Shown here: positions 17,893 through 26,388 of the stretch, one piece after another
How the letters are laid out: the number at the start of each line of letters is the position of its first letter
Position numbering within the stretch: the stretch's first letter is position 1
Source: a virus
DNA: 43,028 bases
Virus record (IMG/VR): IMGVR_UViG_3300013004_001895
Coordinates: 1-43,028 of that record
Strand: one strand, 5' to 3'
Made by a program: the position numbers and the translations under genes
The notes under the pieces: model-generated
Seen by the model: the letters and a program-made list of their open reading frames with translations, nothing else
Told to the model about the DNA's origin: nothing
Database searches by the model: none

Positions 17893-18311
17893 AAGTCGTT
17901 GGTATCAATGGAAAAGAATATACTTGGAATTTAACAGGCTACGATGTATTCAATGATGACAAACGCAAAAGATCAAAGTTTCATATAAGAGCCAGAGTAT
18001 TACTGAAAGAATTATTCAATAGCTATAGAATACTTGAAGAAGTAAAACTGCCGGGAAGCACAGAACTTCATAGAAAATCTGTACTGTACCTTGACTTTTA
18101 CATACCTTCGATTAAACTAGCCATAGAGGTTCATGGTCAACAGCATTACGAGTTTTGTCCATTCTTCCACAAAAGTAAAGCAGATTTTCTCAAAGGCCAA
18201 ACTAGAGATGATGATAAAATAGAGTGGTGCAGACTTAACGATATCAGATTAGTAACTCTTAAATACACAGAAAGCGACGATGAGTGGCGACAAAGAATTA
18301 AAAGCGTCTGA
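17889..18311 (+). CDS. PD-(D/E)XK nuclease-fold protein next to recA
   Basis: The start is TTG 17889, overlapping the recA stop, with AAGGAG at 17878-17883. The core YLDFYIPSIKLAIEVHGQQH has the D-x(n)-E-x-x-G-x-x-H arrangement of Vsr/DUF559-type PD-(D/E)XK nucleases, followed by RDDDKIEWC and a VTLKY strand. The usual E-x-K is E-V-H here, as in some members. It likely cuts DNA in recombination or repair. Its core resembles that of the endonuclease at 38328. Confidence 0.7.
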   Translation: MKVVGINGKEYTWNLTGYDVFNDDKRKRSKFHIRARVLLKELFNSYRILEEVKLPGSTELHRKSVLYLDFYIPSIKLAIEVHGQQHYEFCPFFHKSKADFLKGQTRDDDKIEWCRLNDIRLVTLKYTESDDEWRQRIKSV

Positions 18312-18756
18312 AAAACTAGCAGAACATATTGAAGCAATAAATGACTACATAAATAGTAGTAATACAAAATTCTCCTCGTTTAGAGAGGAATATTTATTAG
18401 TCTCTGATTTATCATCTGATCAACTTAAAAGACTTACTCAGCAAGAACTATTTGATGCCGCGTATCTTATTTATGGTTATGCAACCTATATTCAAGATGA
18501 AATCAATAAGAATAAGGTAGCACTGAGTTGGTGTCATGATCAAATGGAAAAACTAATAGTCAAGCACAGTCAGGATTTTGGTCAATATACCAAGCATGAA
18601 TCCAAAAAGTATATTCTTTCACAGAACAATTCATATGCTTCATCTTTAGAAAACATGCGGGAAGTAGCAGAAGCTAGACTGCAATCTCTTGATGGCAAAG
18701 TTTATGAACTAAAAAGAAAAGCGGACATATTACTTGAGAGGGGCAAACGACAATGA
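18280..18756 (+). CDS. Hypothetical helical protein, 158 aa
   Basis: Almost entirely predicted helical and charged, with heptad-like stretches near the C-terminus (MREVAEARLQSLDGKVYELK) that could form a coiled coil. It overlaps both neighbours. No motif identifies it. Location between recombination and helicase genes suggests a replication accessory such as a helicase loader, without direct evidence. Confidence 0.6.
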   Translation: MSGDKELKASEKLAEHIEAINDYINSSNTKFSSFREEYLLVSDLSSDQLKRLTQQELFDAAYLIYGYATYIQDEINKNKVALSWCHDQMEKLIVKHSQDFGQYTKHESKKYILSQNNSYASSLENMREVAEARLQSLDGKVYELKRKADILLERGKRQ

Positions 18757-19190
18757 GTGACTTTGATGCATTTATCTCTTCCCTATCGGAAGAACAAAAG
18801 ACAGCACTGCTTAATATTCTAACATCTACTAAAAATGACACACCTGCCAAGTCGGCACCAAAAAGGGCTGTCAAGAAAACCAAGAAAAATAAAAGCACTA
18901 AACCATCTGAATCTACAGAATCCGCCGATGTAGATTCTGATTTCACAATGAAGAGGGCGGAAAGTTCCAATAATCGGAGAAGAGAACCCGTGAAGGCTAA
19001 AAAGAATCAATGGGTAGACGAGGGTGAATTCAAAGACTTTGATACAAAGTATGGAGAAAGAACACCACGAAATAGACCCGCACCTAAGAAGGTGGATGTA
19101 GATTGTTCGGTTTGTGGAAGATCATTTAAGGTAGATCCGCGTTATGTCTATGGAGAATATCACCGCTGTAGCAGGTGTGCAGGAAAGTAA
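18753..19190 (+). CDS. Zinc-ribbon protein with Lys-rich tail, 145 aa
   Basis: Residues 1-30 are helical, 30-100 are Lys/Ser/Glu-rich low-complexity sequence, and the C-terminus is a zinc ribbon with C-x-x-C, 17 residues, then C-x-x-C (CSVCGRS...HRCSRC). GAGAGGGG precedes the ATG. It stands directly before the helicase gene; a nucleic-acid-binding role is likely. Confidence 0.66.
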   Translation: MSDFDAFISSLSEEQKTALLNILTSTKNDTPAKSAPKRAVKKTKKNKSTKPSESTESADVDSDFTMKRAESSNNRRREPVKAKKNQWVDEGEFKDFDTKYGERTPRNRPAPKKVDVDCSVCGRSFKVDPRYVYGEYHRCSRCAGK

Positions 19191-19193
19191 TAT

Positions 19194-20666
19194 ATGGAAA
19201 CAAAACTAACCGATATTGGATCAGAACGTGCAGTTCTGGCTGGAGTACTACAGCATGGCATAGATGGATATGTTGCTATATCTGATATTATCAACAGCGA
19301 AAGCTTTGGTCATGTCAATAATCAAGTTCTCTACAAGTGCATAGAGAAAGTAATTAATAATGACCAAAAGGTTGATATACCAGCTATATTAGCCGCTGCT
19401 GATCATTTGAATTTGGGCGACAGTATAAATACTCCACAGGAGTTGAAATACATAAAGTCTTTGTTTGATTTTCCAGTTAACAAAGATAATATTTTTAGTT
19501 TTGCACTGCAAGTCAAAAAGTTTGAATTTGCACGTAAAATCAAAAAGCTAACCGCCAAGATTCATAAGGATGTAGATGATGTTACCGGATCAGAAACCAT
19601 TAATGATATCATACAGATCCTAGAGAATCCCGTCACGGAATTTTTACGAGAAGATGACGGCGGGGATACGCCAGAAAAGATAGGAAAGGATATCGCAACT
19701 TATGTAGATTTCTTAGAAAATAACAAGTGCGATGTTATTGGTATTCCAACTGGATTTTCCCGTTACGATGAGGCTATCGGTGGAGGATTAAGGAGAAAGT
19801 GCGTAGACCTTGTGGCTGCAAGACCAAAAGTTGGCAAAAGCGTATTTGCTGATAATGTAGCATTAAATGTAGCTACCAGAAATGTTCCAGTGTTGATGCT
19901 TGATACGGAAATGAGCAAAGAGGACCATCTTAATAGATTGTTATCTGGCATTAGTGGTATACCAATTAATGAAATTGCAACCGGTAAATTTGTTGACGAT
20001 GATGAAAAAAGGTCTTGCGTTCGCGGGGCTATGGAAATTTTAAGCTCTATACCGTATTCATACATTAGCGTTGCTGGCAAACCATTTGATCAGATTTTGA
20101 ATCTAATCAAAAGATGGATTGTGCAAGAAGTCAAAACAGATGATACTGGCAAAACTAATGACTGCCTTATCATATATGATTATTTAAAACTAATGTCATC
20201 TAGCTCCATTACTAACAATATACAAGAGTATCAAGCACTAGGTTTTCAGATTACATCTCTACATAATCTGTGTGTTAAGTTGGATATTCCATGTCTTTCT
20301 TTCGTACAGCTAAATAGAGATGGCATTACAAAAGAAAGCACAGACGCTGTATCTGGTTCCGATAGATTAATCTGGTTATGCACATCTTTTTCCATTTTTA
20401 AGATCAAATCTCCAGAAGAATTAGCAGAGGATGGTCCCAATGCTGGTAACAGAAAATTAGTACCCATTGTTTCAAGACACGGTGGCGGATTAGACGATGG
20501 TGATTATATCAATATGATTATGCAAGGTTCCCATGCAAAACTAAGAGAGTTAAAAACAAGGAATGAGTTTAAGAATCAGCCAGTTGGCGATACAGGATTA
20601 ATAGATAAAAATACACTAGATAAGGTAAACGATGGACTTGCAGAAGATCAAGAAGACTCTGAATGA
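19194..20666 (+). CDS. dnaB: DnaB-like replicative helicase
   Basis: This hexameric helicase unwinds the fork ahead of the phage polymerase. An N-terminal DnaB-type helical domain (residues ~5-110; ERAVLAGVLQHG) is followed by a linker and a RecA-fold ATPase with Walker A ARPKVGKS (209-216), the DTEMSKE motif (237-243), Walker B LIIYDYLKLM, and the FVQLNRD region with sensor Gln. Length is 490 residues, normal for the family. The primase gene begins within its 3' end. Confidence 0.93.
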   Translation: METKLTDIGSERAVLAGVLQHGIDGYVAISDIINSESFGHVNNQVLYKCIEKVINNDQKVDIPAILAAADHLNLGDSINTPQELKYIKSLFDFPVNKDNIFSFALQVKKFEFARKIKKLTAKIHKDVDDVTGSETINDIIQILENPVTEFLREDDGGDTPEKIGKDIATYVDFLENNKCDVIGIPTGFSRYDEAIGGGLRRKCVDLVAARPKVGKSVFADNVALNVATRNVPVLMLDTEMSKEDHLNRLLSGISGIPINEIATGKFVDDDEKRSCVRGAMEILSSIPYSYISVAGKPFDQILNLIKRWIVQEVKTDDTGKTNDCLIIYDYLKLMSSSSITNNIQEYQALGFQITSLHNLCVKLDIPCLSFVQLNRDGITKESTDAVSGSDRLIWLCTSFSIFKIKSPEELAEDGPNAGNRKLVPIVSRHGGGLDDGDYINMIMQGSHAKLRELKTRNEFKNQPVGDTGLIDKNTLDKVNDGLAEDQEDSE

Positions 20667-21651
20667 AAATGCAGAGAAGATATTCTCTAAGCTTGGAATG
20701 AAGTACGAGGTATTCGGGGATAATATTTATTCAACGTGTCCAGTTCATGAATCTAGCGACAACCCAAGAGCATTCTCATTCTCTGTAAATAAAGGCATCT
20801 GGAAATGCTGGACCAGAGATTGTCAGCATCAATATAAAAACGATCTATTTGGCTTGATCCGTGGGGCATTATCCCAATCTCGCGGAGAGGATGTTACCTT
20901 TGGAGATGCTCTCAAATGGGCCTGCGACACGATAGAATTGAAAAGATCAACAACAACCAGTACTCCACCACCAAATCAAATAACGGATTTTGAACGCCTT
21001 GTGTCCTTTCTAAATCAGAAGGATGAAAAGGTAATACACCGATCTATTATTTTAGAAGAGGGAATACACTATCCATCTAAATATTTTCTAAGCCGTGGAT
21101 TTGAGGCATCAACATTGAAATATTTTGAAGTTGGAGATTGCACAAACAAGAAGTCCAAAATGTATGATAGATCTATTATACCCATTCATGATGACGAGGG
21201 TAAACTGGTTGCTATGATAGGCAGAGCTATCAAAGAGTATAAGTCACCAAAGTTTTTGTTCGATCCAAAGGGTTTTAACAAGGCAGACCTGTTTTATAAC
21301 TACCACAGAGCTATAAATAAGATAGTAGAAACGCACTCTGTCTTTTTGGTCGAGGGTCAGGGGGATGTATGGAAGCTATATGAAGCTGGCATACATAACG
21401 CCTTGGGTCTATTTGGGAAAACCATCAGCAAAGAACAAGAACTAAAGCTGAATAAATTACCCATCACACACATTGTTGTGCTAACAGATAATGACCAAGC
21501 GGGCAGAGAATCAAAAATACAAATACAAAGACAGTTTAGCAGATTTTATAAACTAAGCTTCCCAAAGCTAAACAAAAAAGATATTGGCGATATGACAGTT
21601 GAACAGATTAAAACATTGATACTACCACAGATAAAAGGGTTATCTCTATGA
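20632..21651 (+). CDS. dnaG: DnaG-like DNA primase
   Basis: It synthesises RNA primers. The N-terminal zinc finger has ligands C36, H39, C59 and C64. A Toprim domain follows, with the catalytic Glu in FLVEGQGDVWK and the D-x-D in VVLTDNDQAG; the basic RNA-polymerase region (MIGRAIKEYKSPKFLF) comes before it. At 339 residues it lacks the C-terminal helicase-binding domain of bacterial DnaG, as is common in phage. It overlaps the helicase gene by 35 bases, fitting co-expression of helicase and primase. Confidence 0.92.
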   Translation: MDLQKIKKTLNENAEKIFSKLGMKYEVFGDNIYSTCPVHESSDNPRAFSFSVNKGIWKCWTRDCQHQYKNDLFGLIRGALSQSRGEDVTFGDALKWACDTIELKRSTTTSTPPPNQITDFERLVSFLNQKDEKVIHRSIILEEGIHYPSKYFLSRGFEASTLKYFEVGDCTNKKSKMYDRSIIPIHDDEGKLVAMIGRAIKEYKSPKFLFDPKGFNKADLFYNYHRAINKIVETHSVFLVEGQGDVWKLYEAGIHNALGLFGKTISKEQELKLNKLPITHIVVLTDNDQAGRESKIQIQRQFSRFYKLSFPKLNKKDIGDMTVEQIKTLILPQIKGLSL

Positions 21652-22391
21652 AGATTATTGGCATAGCTGGCAGAAAGCAAGCTGGCAAGAATACGGTAGC
21701 AAATTATATCAATGGTCATGTGCTTAAGCATAAAAACATGATCAATGATTTTGCTATTGATTCCAACGGTATGCTTGTAGTAAACACACAAGATATTACT
21801 GGTCAGTCTGGTTTTGGCATTTTTGACGTTACTAGAAAAGATAGTATCTTTGTAGATTATGCAGAAAGAGATTTATGGCCTTACGTCAAAGTTTATCATT
21901 TTGCAGACCCTCTTAAAGAAATGGCGGTAGGGTTATTTGGATTAAAACCATCTGAAGTTTATGGAAGCGATGATCAAAAGAATTTAGTAACGAATATTAA
22001 TTGGGAATCAATGCCAGATTGTCCACCAGATAAAGCTGGGCCGATGACAAATAGAGAGTTCCTAGAACATTTTGGAACTAAGATAGTGCGTAAAATTAAA
22101 AGAGACGCTTGGTCAGAATATGCAATAAACAAGGTCGTGGCAGAACAATCAGAAATAGCTATTATACCAGATGTAAGATTTCCCAACGAAGTAGAGTCAA
22201 TACAAAAGAACGGTGGAGTAGTAATCAGATTGACACGCAATGCTTTTAACAGCAACGCAGAAGCAGAAAAAGCACTAGATAAAGAAAATTTTGATTGGAA
22301 GAAGTTCGATTTAGTAATCGACAATCATGCAATGTCATTAACAGATTTGTGTGATTATCTCAAGAACCATTCTCATTTTTGGGGGTATTGA
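21648..22391 (+). CDS. Deoxynucleoside monophosphate kinase (T4 gp1-like)
   Basis: A P-loop kinase that phosphorylates dNMPs for DNA synthesis. Walker A is GRKQAGKNT (residues 8-16). The motifs HFADPLKEM, GTKIVRK and IPDVRFPNEVE...GGVVIRLTR are typical of the phage dNMP-kinase family. At 247 residues it matches T4 gp1 in length. It fits with RNR and dUTPase upstream. Nothing in the window makes hydroxymethyl-dCMP, so I do not infer modified cytosine. Confidence 0.88.
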   Translation: MKIIGIAGRKQAGKNTVANYINGHVLKHKNMINDFAIDSNGMLVVNTQDITGQSGFGIFDVTRKDSIFVDYAERDLWPYVKVYHFADPLKEMAVGLFGLKPSEVYGSDDQKNLVTNINWESMPDCPPDKAGPMTNREFLEHFGTKIVRKIKRDAWSEYAINKVVAEQSEIAIIPDVRFPNEVESIQKNGGVVIRLTRNAFNSNAEAEKALDKENFDWKKFDLVIDNHAMSLTDLCDYLKNHSHFWGY

Positions 22392-23410
22392 TGTTAGTCA
22401 CATATATTAGATCATCAAGTTACAATAATTACTCGTATTGTCAAATGCAATATTTTATTACCTATGTCCTTGGTCATCAGCCAGACAGCGGTAAGAAAGC
22501 GGAGCTTGGTACAATTGTACACAAAGTAATGGAGACTCTAGCAAAATTAAAGAAATATCAACAAGATAATCCAAAAAAGACTAAGTTGATAATTACTGAT
22601 GAAGCTGTTGGCGAAATTAATATCAAAAAGGCAGACCTCTTCACCGATGATTGCGTAAAGGATATTATACAAAAGAGTTTCAATTTTTATACCTCTGACT
22701 CAAAGCACAACTTTACAAAGGGCGATAATGAAAGCTGTGCAGATTTGGTATGGAATACTCTAAGCTATAATGACGGACAATTTGATCCACGATATAGGAA
22801 CATAGTTGCCGCAGAACCCCATTTCGATATTCCAATTGATGAAGATTGGGCGCATTTTGATTATAAGGTTGGAGATAAAACAATAAAGGGTCAATTGGCT
22901 ATTAAAGGCACCATAGACCTAGTTACAGAATCCTCAGATGGCATAATAGAGGTTATAGATTGGAAAACTGGTAGACGGCTGGATTGGGCAACGGGGGAGG
23001 AAAAAACATACGAAAAACTATGCTCAGATCCACAGCTATTACTTTATAATTATGCTATATCTAAGCTTTTTCCAGAGTATAAACAGTCGATAATGAGCAT
23101 CTTTTTTATTAAGGACGGCGGTCCATTTTCTATGTGTTTTGACAGGGATGACGAGAAAAGATTTCTAAATATGCTTAAAAACAAGTTCGAAGATATCAAA
23201 AAGAACAATACTCCACAGCCAATCTCTCAGAATCGTGACAACTGGAAATGTACCAAATTATGCCACTATTGTAAGAATAACTGGCCGGGAACCGATACCA
23301 ATATGTGTATATACATAGAGAATAGCCTCAAATCCAAAGGAATGGATGAGACTATCAAACATTGCACAAAACCCGGATTTGATATTGGGTTTTATTCCGC
23401 TCCCGGTTGA
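22391..23410 (+). CDS. Cas4/RecB-like PD-(D/E)XK exonuclease with Fe-S cysteines
   Basis: Start ATG 22391 overlaps the kinase stop (TGATG), with GGGGG upstream; the TTG at 22379 is less likely. Nuclease motifs are GTIVHKVME, GTIDLV with the metal-binding Asp, and EVIDWKTG with E-x-x-D-x-K. An early Cys (YCQMQYF, residue 17) and the C-terminal CTKLCHYC...MC could bind an iron-sulfur cluster, as in Cas4 and AddB. It probably resects DNA ends for recombination along with the RecA-like protein. Confidence 0.85.
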   Translation: MLVTYIRSSSYNNYSYCQMQYFITYVLGHQPDSGKKAELGTIVHKVMETLAKLKKYQQDNPKKTKLIITDEAVGEINIKKADLFTDDCVKDIIQKSFNFYTSDSKHNFTKGDNESCADLVWNTLSYNDGQFDPRYRNIVAAEPHFDIPIDEDWAHFDYKVGDKTIKGQLAIKGTIDLVTESSDGIIEVIDWKTGRRLDWATGEEKTYEKLCSDPQLLLYNYAISKLFPEYKQSIMSIFFIKDGGPFSMCFDRDDEKRFLNMLKNKFEDIKKNNTPQPISQNRDNWKCTKLCHYCKNNWPGTDTNMCIYIENSLKSKGMDETIKHCTKPGFDIGFYSAPG

Positions 23411-23418
23411 GATATATC

Positions 23419-24273
23419 ATGGATAAACTATTAACTATAGGTATGGCTACGTATGATGATTTTGATGGAGTGTTTTTCTCCATCCAAGCACTACGTATGT
23501 ATCATTCGATATGCAATACAAAATATGTAGAGTTTATTGTATTAGACGGTAATAGTACTAGCCCACACGGAAATGCCTGTAAAACATTTGTCGAAGGTGC
23601 TGTGCATGGAAAATATATACCTTACACGGGACAACCTAGTTCCTTCAATAAGTATAAAATAGCTGATTATGCTACTGGTAAATATGTACTAATTATAGAT
23701 TGTCACGTATTGATAGAAAATCGTGGCATAGATAATCTATTAAACTATTTTCATCAAAATCCTAATTGTAAAAATTTGGTTCAAGGCCCACTAATATATG
23801 ATGATCTTGTAAATGTAAGCACCCATTTTGATCCAAAGTGGAGCGGTCATATGTATGGCGTTTGGTCTACAAACAAAGAGGCATATGATAAGAATGAGCC
23901 TTTTGAAATACCAATGCAGGGCATGGGCTTATTGAGCTTTGAAAAAAGTGCTTGGCAAGGAATCAATCCACATTTTAAGGGGTTTGGTGGAGAAGAAGGA
24001 TATATAGCTGAAAAATTTAGACGATGGGGAGGGAAGAATATATGCCTACCATCTCTTAAATGGAATCATAGATTTGGTAGACCTAATGGGGTACACTATC
24101 CATTAATTCTAGAAGATAGAATTTGGAACTACTTCATTGGTTGGCTAGAAATTACACAAGATCCAGATCATGAAATGGTAAGATCAACATATGATTATTT
24201 CAAAGACAAAATTCCACCAAACAGTATCGACAACATCTTGACACTAGCCCTACAACAAACTGGATTAAAATAA
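23419..24273 (+). CDS. GT2-like glycosyltransferase
   Basis: ATG 23419 is preferred over TTG 23407. The GT-A/GT2 layout is visible: N-terminal TIGMATYDDFDGV, the FIVLDGNS strand, IIDCHVLIE in the D-x-D position (D-C-H, so the motif is degenerate), and the acceptor-side region GGEEGYIAEKF. At 284 residues it is a typical single-domain GT2. It stands immediately before the radical SAM gene, joined as TAATG, so the two may work on the same product. Confidence 0.72.
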   Translation: MDKLLTIGMATYDDFDGVFFSIQALRMYHSICNTKYVEFIVLDGNSTSPHGNACKTFVEGAVHGKYIPYTGQPSSFNKYKIADYATGKYVLIIDCHVLIENRGIDNLLNYFHQNPNCKNLVQGPLIYDDLVNVSTHFDPKWSGHMYGVWSTNKEAYDKNEPFEIPMQGMGLLSFEKSAWQGINPHFKGFGGEEGYIAEKFRRWGGKNICLPSLKWNHRFGRPNGVHYPLILEDRIWNYFIGWLEITQDPDHEMVRSTYDYFKDKIPPNSIDNILTLALQQTGLK

Positions 24274-25256
24274 TGGATATTCTTGAAAACATCAGAGGAT
24301 TATTTAAGCAACACAAGATTAGAAATATGCAGCTTGATCCTAATGGATCGTGTAATGCCGGATGCTGGTTTTGTCCAGTAAGATATGTTGGTAATCCAGA
24401 AGAAGCCAAAAATCAAATGGATCCAGAGTTGCTAGAAAAAATCTTCTACAACATTGTTCAAGAAAGAGATAATAATGGATTGGTAGACCCTGCTTTTAAT
24501 GGTTTCTATACTTCTCACTACAATGAAGTTCTTTTATATAGACACTTTGAAGATTTACTAAAAGTAGCCAGAAAGTACAAAATGATTTTTATGGTACTTT
24601 CTAATGGTACAACTCTGACTCCACAAAAGACTGATCTTATATTAGAGTACCGCGATGTTATATCTGGCATATGCTTAAATGTTCCATGTTTTGAAGATGA
24701 ACTTTGGTCTAAAAGAGTAAATCTCCCAAAACAACTTTTCCCAAAGCTAATCAGTAATATTCAATACTTTTTAGATACTCATCCCATGATGCTATCTATA
24801 CAAGTAAATGGCTGGAGTGCAGACAACACATGGCTACAAAAGGGAGAAAATTTTCCTGTAGATTTGTCTGATGATGAAAACGAAAAACAATTTCAATTAG
24901 CAAAATCAATGTTTCCAAAAGCTAATGTATTTAAAATGCCACACTTGGTAGATCGTGCTGGTGCTATTGGGGATGTAATAACCAATCTACATGCTATAAA
25001 AACATATCATGCAAATAAAAAAGTTGTCGGCTGCTTAAACTCCAGAGAAACCGGTGGAAGACCGGTAGGCTGGATTCATGTTAATGCAAATGGAGAATGC
25101 TTTTTGTGCTGCAATGACTATGACATGGAAATAAAGTTTGGTGACTTCAAGACTCAATCTTTAAAAGATTTTTGGGGTAGTGAAGATCATGTAAATAAAA
25201 TTAAGGAATCTTACGAAGGAATCTGTACAAAGTGCGCTTCCGCACAGTTCGAATAA
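24273..25256 (+). CDS. Radical SAM/SPASM-domain protein
   Basis: C27, C31 and C34 (CNAGCWFC, a C-x3-C-x2-C cluster) bind the 4Fe-4S cluster that cleaves S-adenosylmethionine. The C-terminus is SPASM-like: GCLN, WIHVNANGECFLCCND, a GDFKTQSLKDFWGS strand-helix pair, and GICTKCAS, giving seven or more cysteines for auxiliary clusters. Such enzymes modify peptides, nucleotides or sugars. The neighbours, a GT2-like gene and a Cys-containing acidic protein, leave the substrate open. Length is 327 residues. Confidence 0.85.
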   Translation: MDILENIRGLFKQHKIRNMQLDPNGSCNAGCWFCPVRYVGNPEEAKNQMDPELLEKIFYNIVQERDNNGLVDPAFNGFYTSHYNEVLLYRHFEDLLKVARKYKMIFMVLSNGTTLTPQKTDLILEYRDVISGICLNVPCFEDELWSKRVNLPKQLFPKLISNIQYFLDTHPMMLSIQVNGWSADNTWLQKGENFPVDLSDDENEKQFQLAKSMFPKANVFKMPHLVDRAGAIGDVITNLHAIKTYHANKKVVGCLNSRETGGRPVGWIHVNANGECFLCCNDYDMEIKFGDFKTQSLKDFWGSEDHVNKIKESYEGICTKCASAQFE

Positions 25257-25268
25257 CAGGAGAAAAAT

Positions 25269-26288
25269 ATGCCTATTCCATCTAGAAAATCCGGTGAAGA
25301 TAAAGATGCATTTGTGTCCAGATGCATGGGTAATGAAACCATGAAAAAAGACTATCCAGACCAACAACAGAGAGTAGCTATCTGTATTGGTCAAGCAACA
25401 GCAGATTGCGATTGTGTAGAAGCTGCTGATTATGAATTACAGATGGAAGCTGGATATGCAGAAGAACTTACCGAAGATAATTTCTATGTTCCACTAGAAG
25501 CAGAATATGAAGACTTTGGCGAAGAAACAGAACAGTGGGATGTAGCCACAGCAAAGCCCGGATTATGGGAAAATATTCGTAAGAAAAGAGAACGAGAAGG
25601 TAAGAATTATAAACCAGCAAAGCCGGGAGATCCAGATAGACCAAGCAAAGACGCTTGGAAAAAAGCTCAATCTGACGGCGGCGATGAAATGGCTTTAGAG
25701 CAAATCCAAAAGATGCATGATCAGCTTATGGAAATTGTTATGAAGCTTAAAGATATGTCTTTATCGGTTGAATTTCAAGATTGGACAAAAGACATGATTT
25801 CTAAGGCTGAAATTTATATACAAAATGTATATGACTTTGTAAAGTATTATGAACCCGGTAAATATGAAGATGAATATACTGGCGATGAAGAAGAACCATC
25901 AGATCCAGAGACAGAAGAACCAAAAATGGAAACAGAAGATGGAAGCTATGAATATCAAGATCCACAAACTGGTGAAATTTATACATATAGACGCAAGGGA
26001 TATTATGAAAAGAACGGACGAGTTCTTATGTATATGGGACAAGCGGTTGAATATCAAGGACGCAAAGTGACATTGAATAAACCATTTAGAACATCAAATG
26101 GTCCAAAGAAGTTTGCAGTATACGTCAAGAACGAAAGTGGCAATGTTGTTATTGTAAGATTTGGTGACCCAAATATGAAGATAAAGAAGAATATTCCAGA
26201 GCGACGAAAGAGCTTTAGGGCTAGACACAACTGTGATAATCCGGGTCCAAAGTGGAAAGCTAGGTATTGGGCCTGTAAGAGTTGGTAA
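25269..26288 (+). CDS. Acidic composite protein with phage prohead-type motifs
   Basis: AGGAG precedes the ATG. Three short modules, each seen in many large-phage head or scaffold proteins, appear in one chain: an N-terminal DAFVSRCMGNETMKKDYPDQ...AICIGQA, a middle KPGLWENIRKKREREG...KPAKPGD, and a basic C-terminus RARHNCDNPGPKWKARYW with CKSW. Between them lie an acidic helical part and a Tyr-rich part. The family assignment is from memory of similar phage proteins, so the structural role is moderate-confidence. It ends just before the only sizeable + strand intergenic region. Confidence 0.6.
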   Translation: MPIPSRKSGEDKDAFVSRCMGNETMKKDYPDQQQRVAICIGQATADCDCVEAADYELQMEAGYAEELTEDNFYVPLEAEYEDFGEETEQWDVATAKPGLWENIRKKREREGKNYKPAKPGDPDRPSKDAWKKAQSDGGDEMALEQIQKMHDQLMEIVMKLKDMSLSVEFQDWTKDMISKAEIYIQNVYDFVKYYEPGKYEDEYTGDEEEPSDPETEEPKMETEDGSYEYQDPQTGEIYTYRRKGYYEKNGRVLMYMGQAVEYQGRKVTLNKPFRTSNGPKKFAVYVKNESGNVVIVRFGDPNMKIKKNIPERRKSFRARHNCDNPGPKWKARYWACKSW

Positions 26289-26299
26289 TAATTTGTGTG

Positions 26300-26328
26300 C
26301 GATGGGGGGAAATTGAGTACCCCCATTG
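26300..26328 (+). other. G6/C5 hairpin, terminator or operator
   Basis: CGATGGGGG and CCCCCATTG pair (one G-U) across an 11-base loop. No T-run follows directly, and the hairpin touches the -35 of the promoter downstream, so it could be a weak terminator for the upstream genes or an operator. Confidence 0.45.
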
Positions 26329-26354
26329 TACTCTTTGATCGTAGACGCTATAAT
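26326..26354 (+). promoter_or_regulatory. Candidate sigma-70-type promoter of the polymerase operon
   Basis: TTGTAC at 26326-26331 and TATAAT at 26349-26354 are separated by 17 bases. The -10 is perfect; the -35 matches only three of six. Transcription would begin near 26361, about 28 bases before the polymerase ATG. The region 26289-26388 is the longest non-coding stretch on the + strand block. Confidence 0.55.
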
Positions 26355-26388
26355 ACATTGATTGAGTCTCTAGTTGCGAGGAAAATAT

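Noticed and set aside
21648-22391. Idea that the dNMP kinase plus glycosyltransferases mean glucosylated hydroxymethylcytosine DNA, as in T4
   Set aside because: No dCMP hydroxymethylase, dCTPase or DNA-glucosyltransferase-like sequence is seen in the window; the kinase alone is not evidence.
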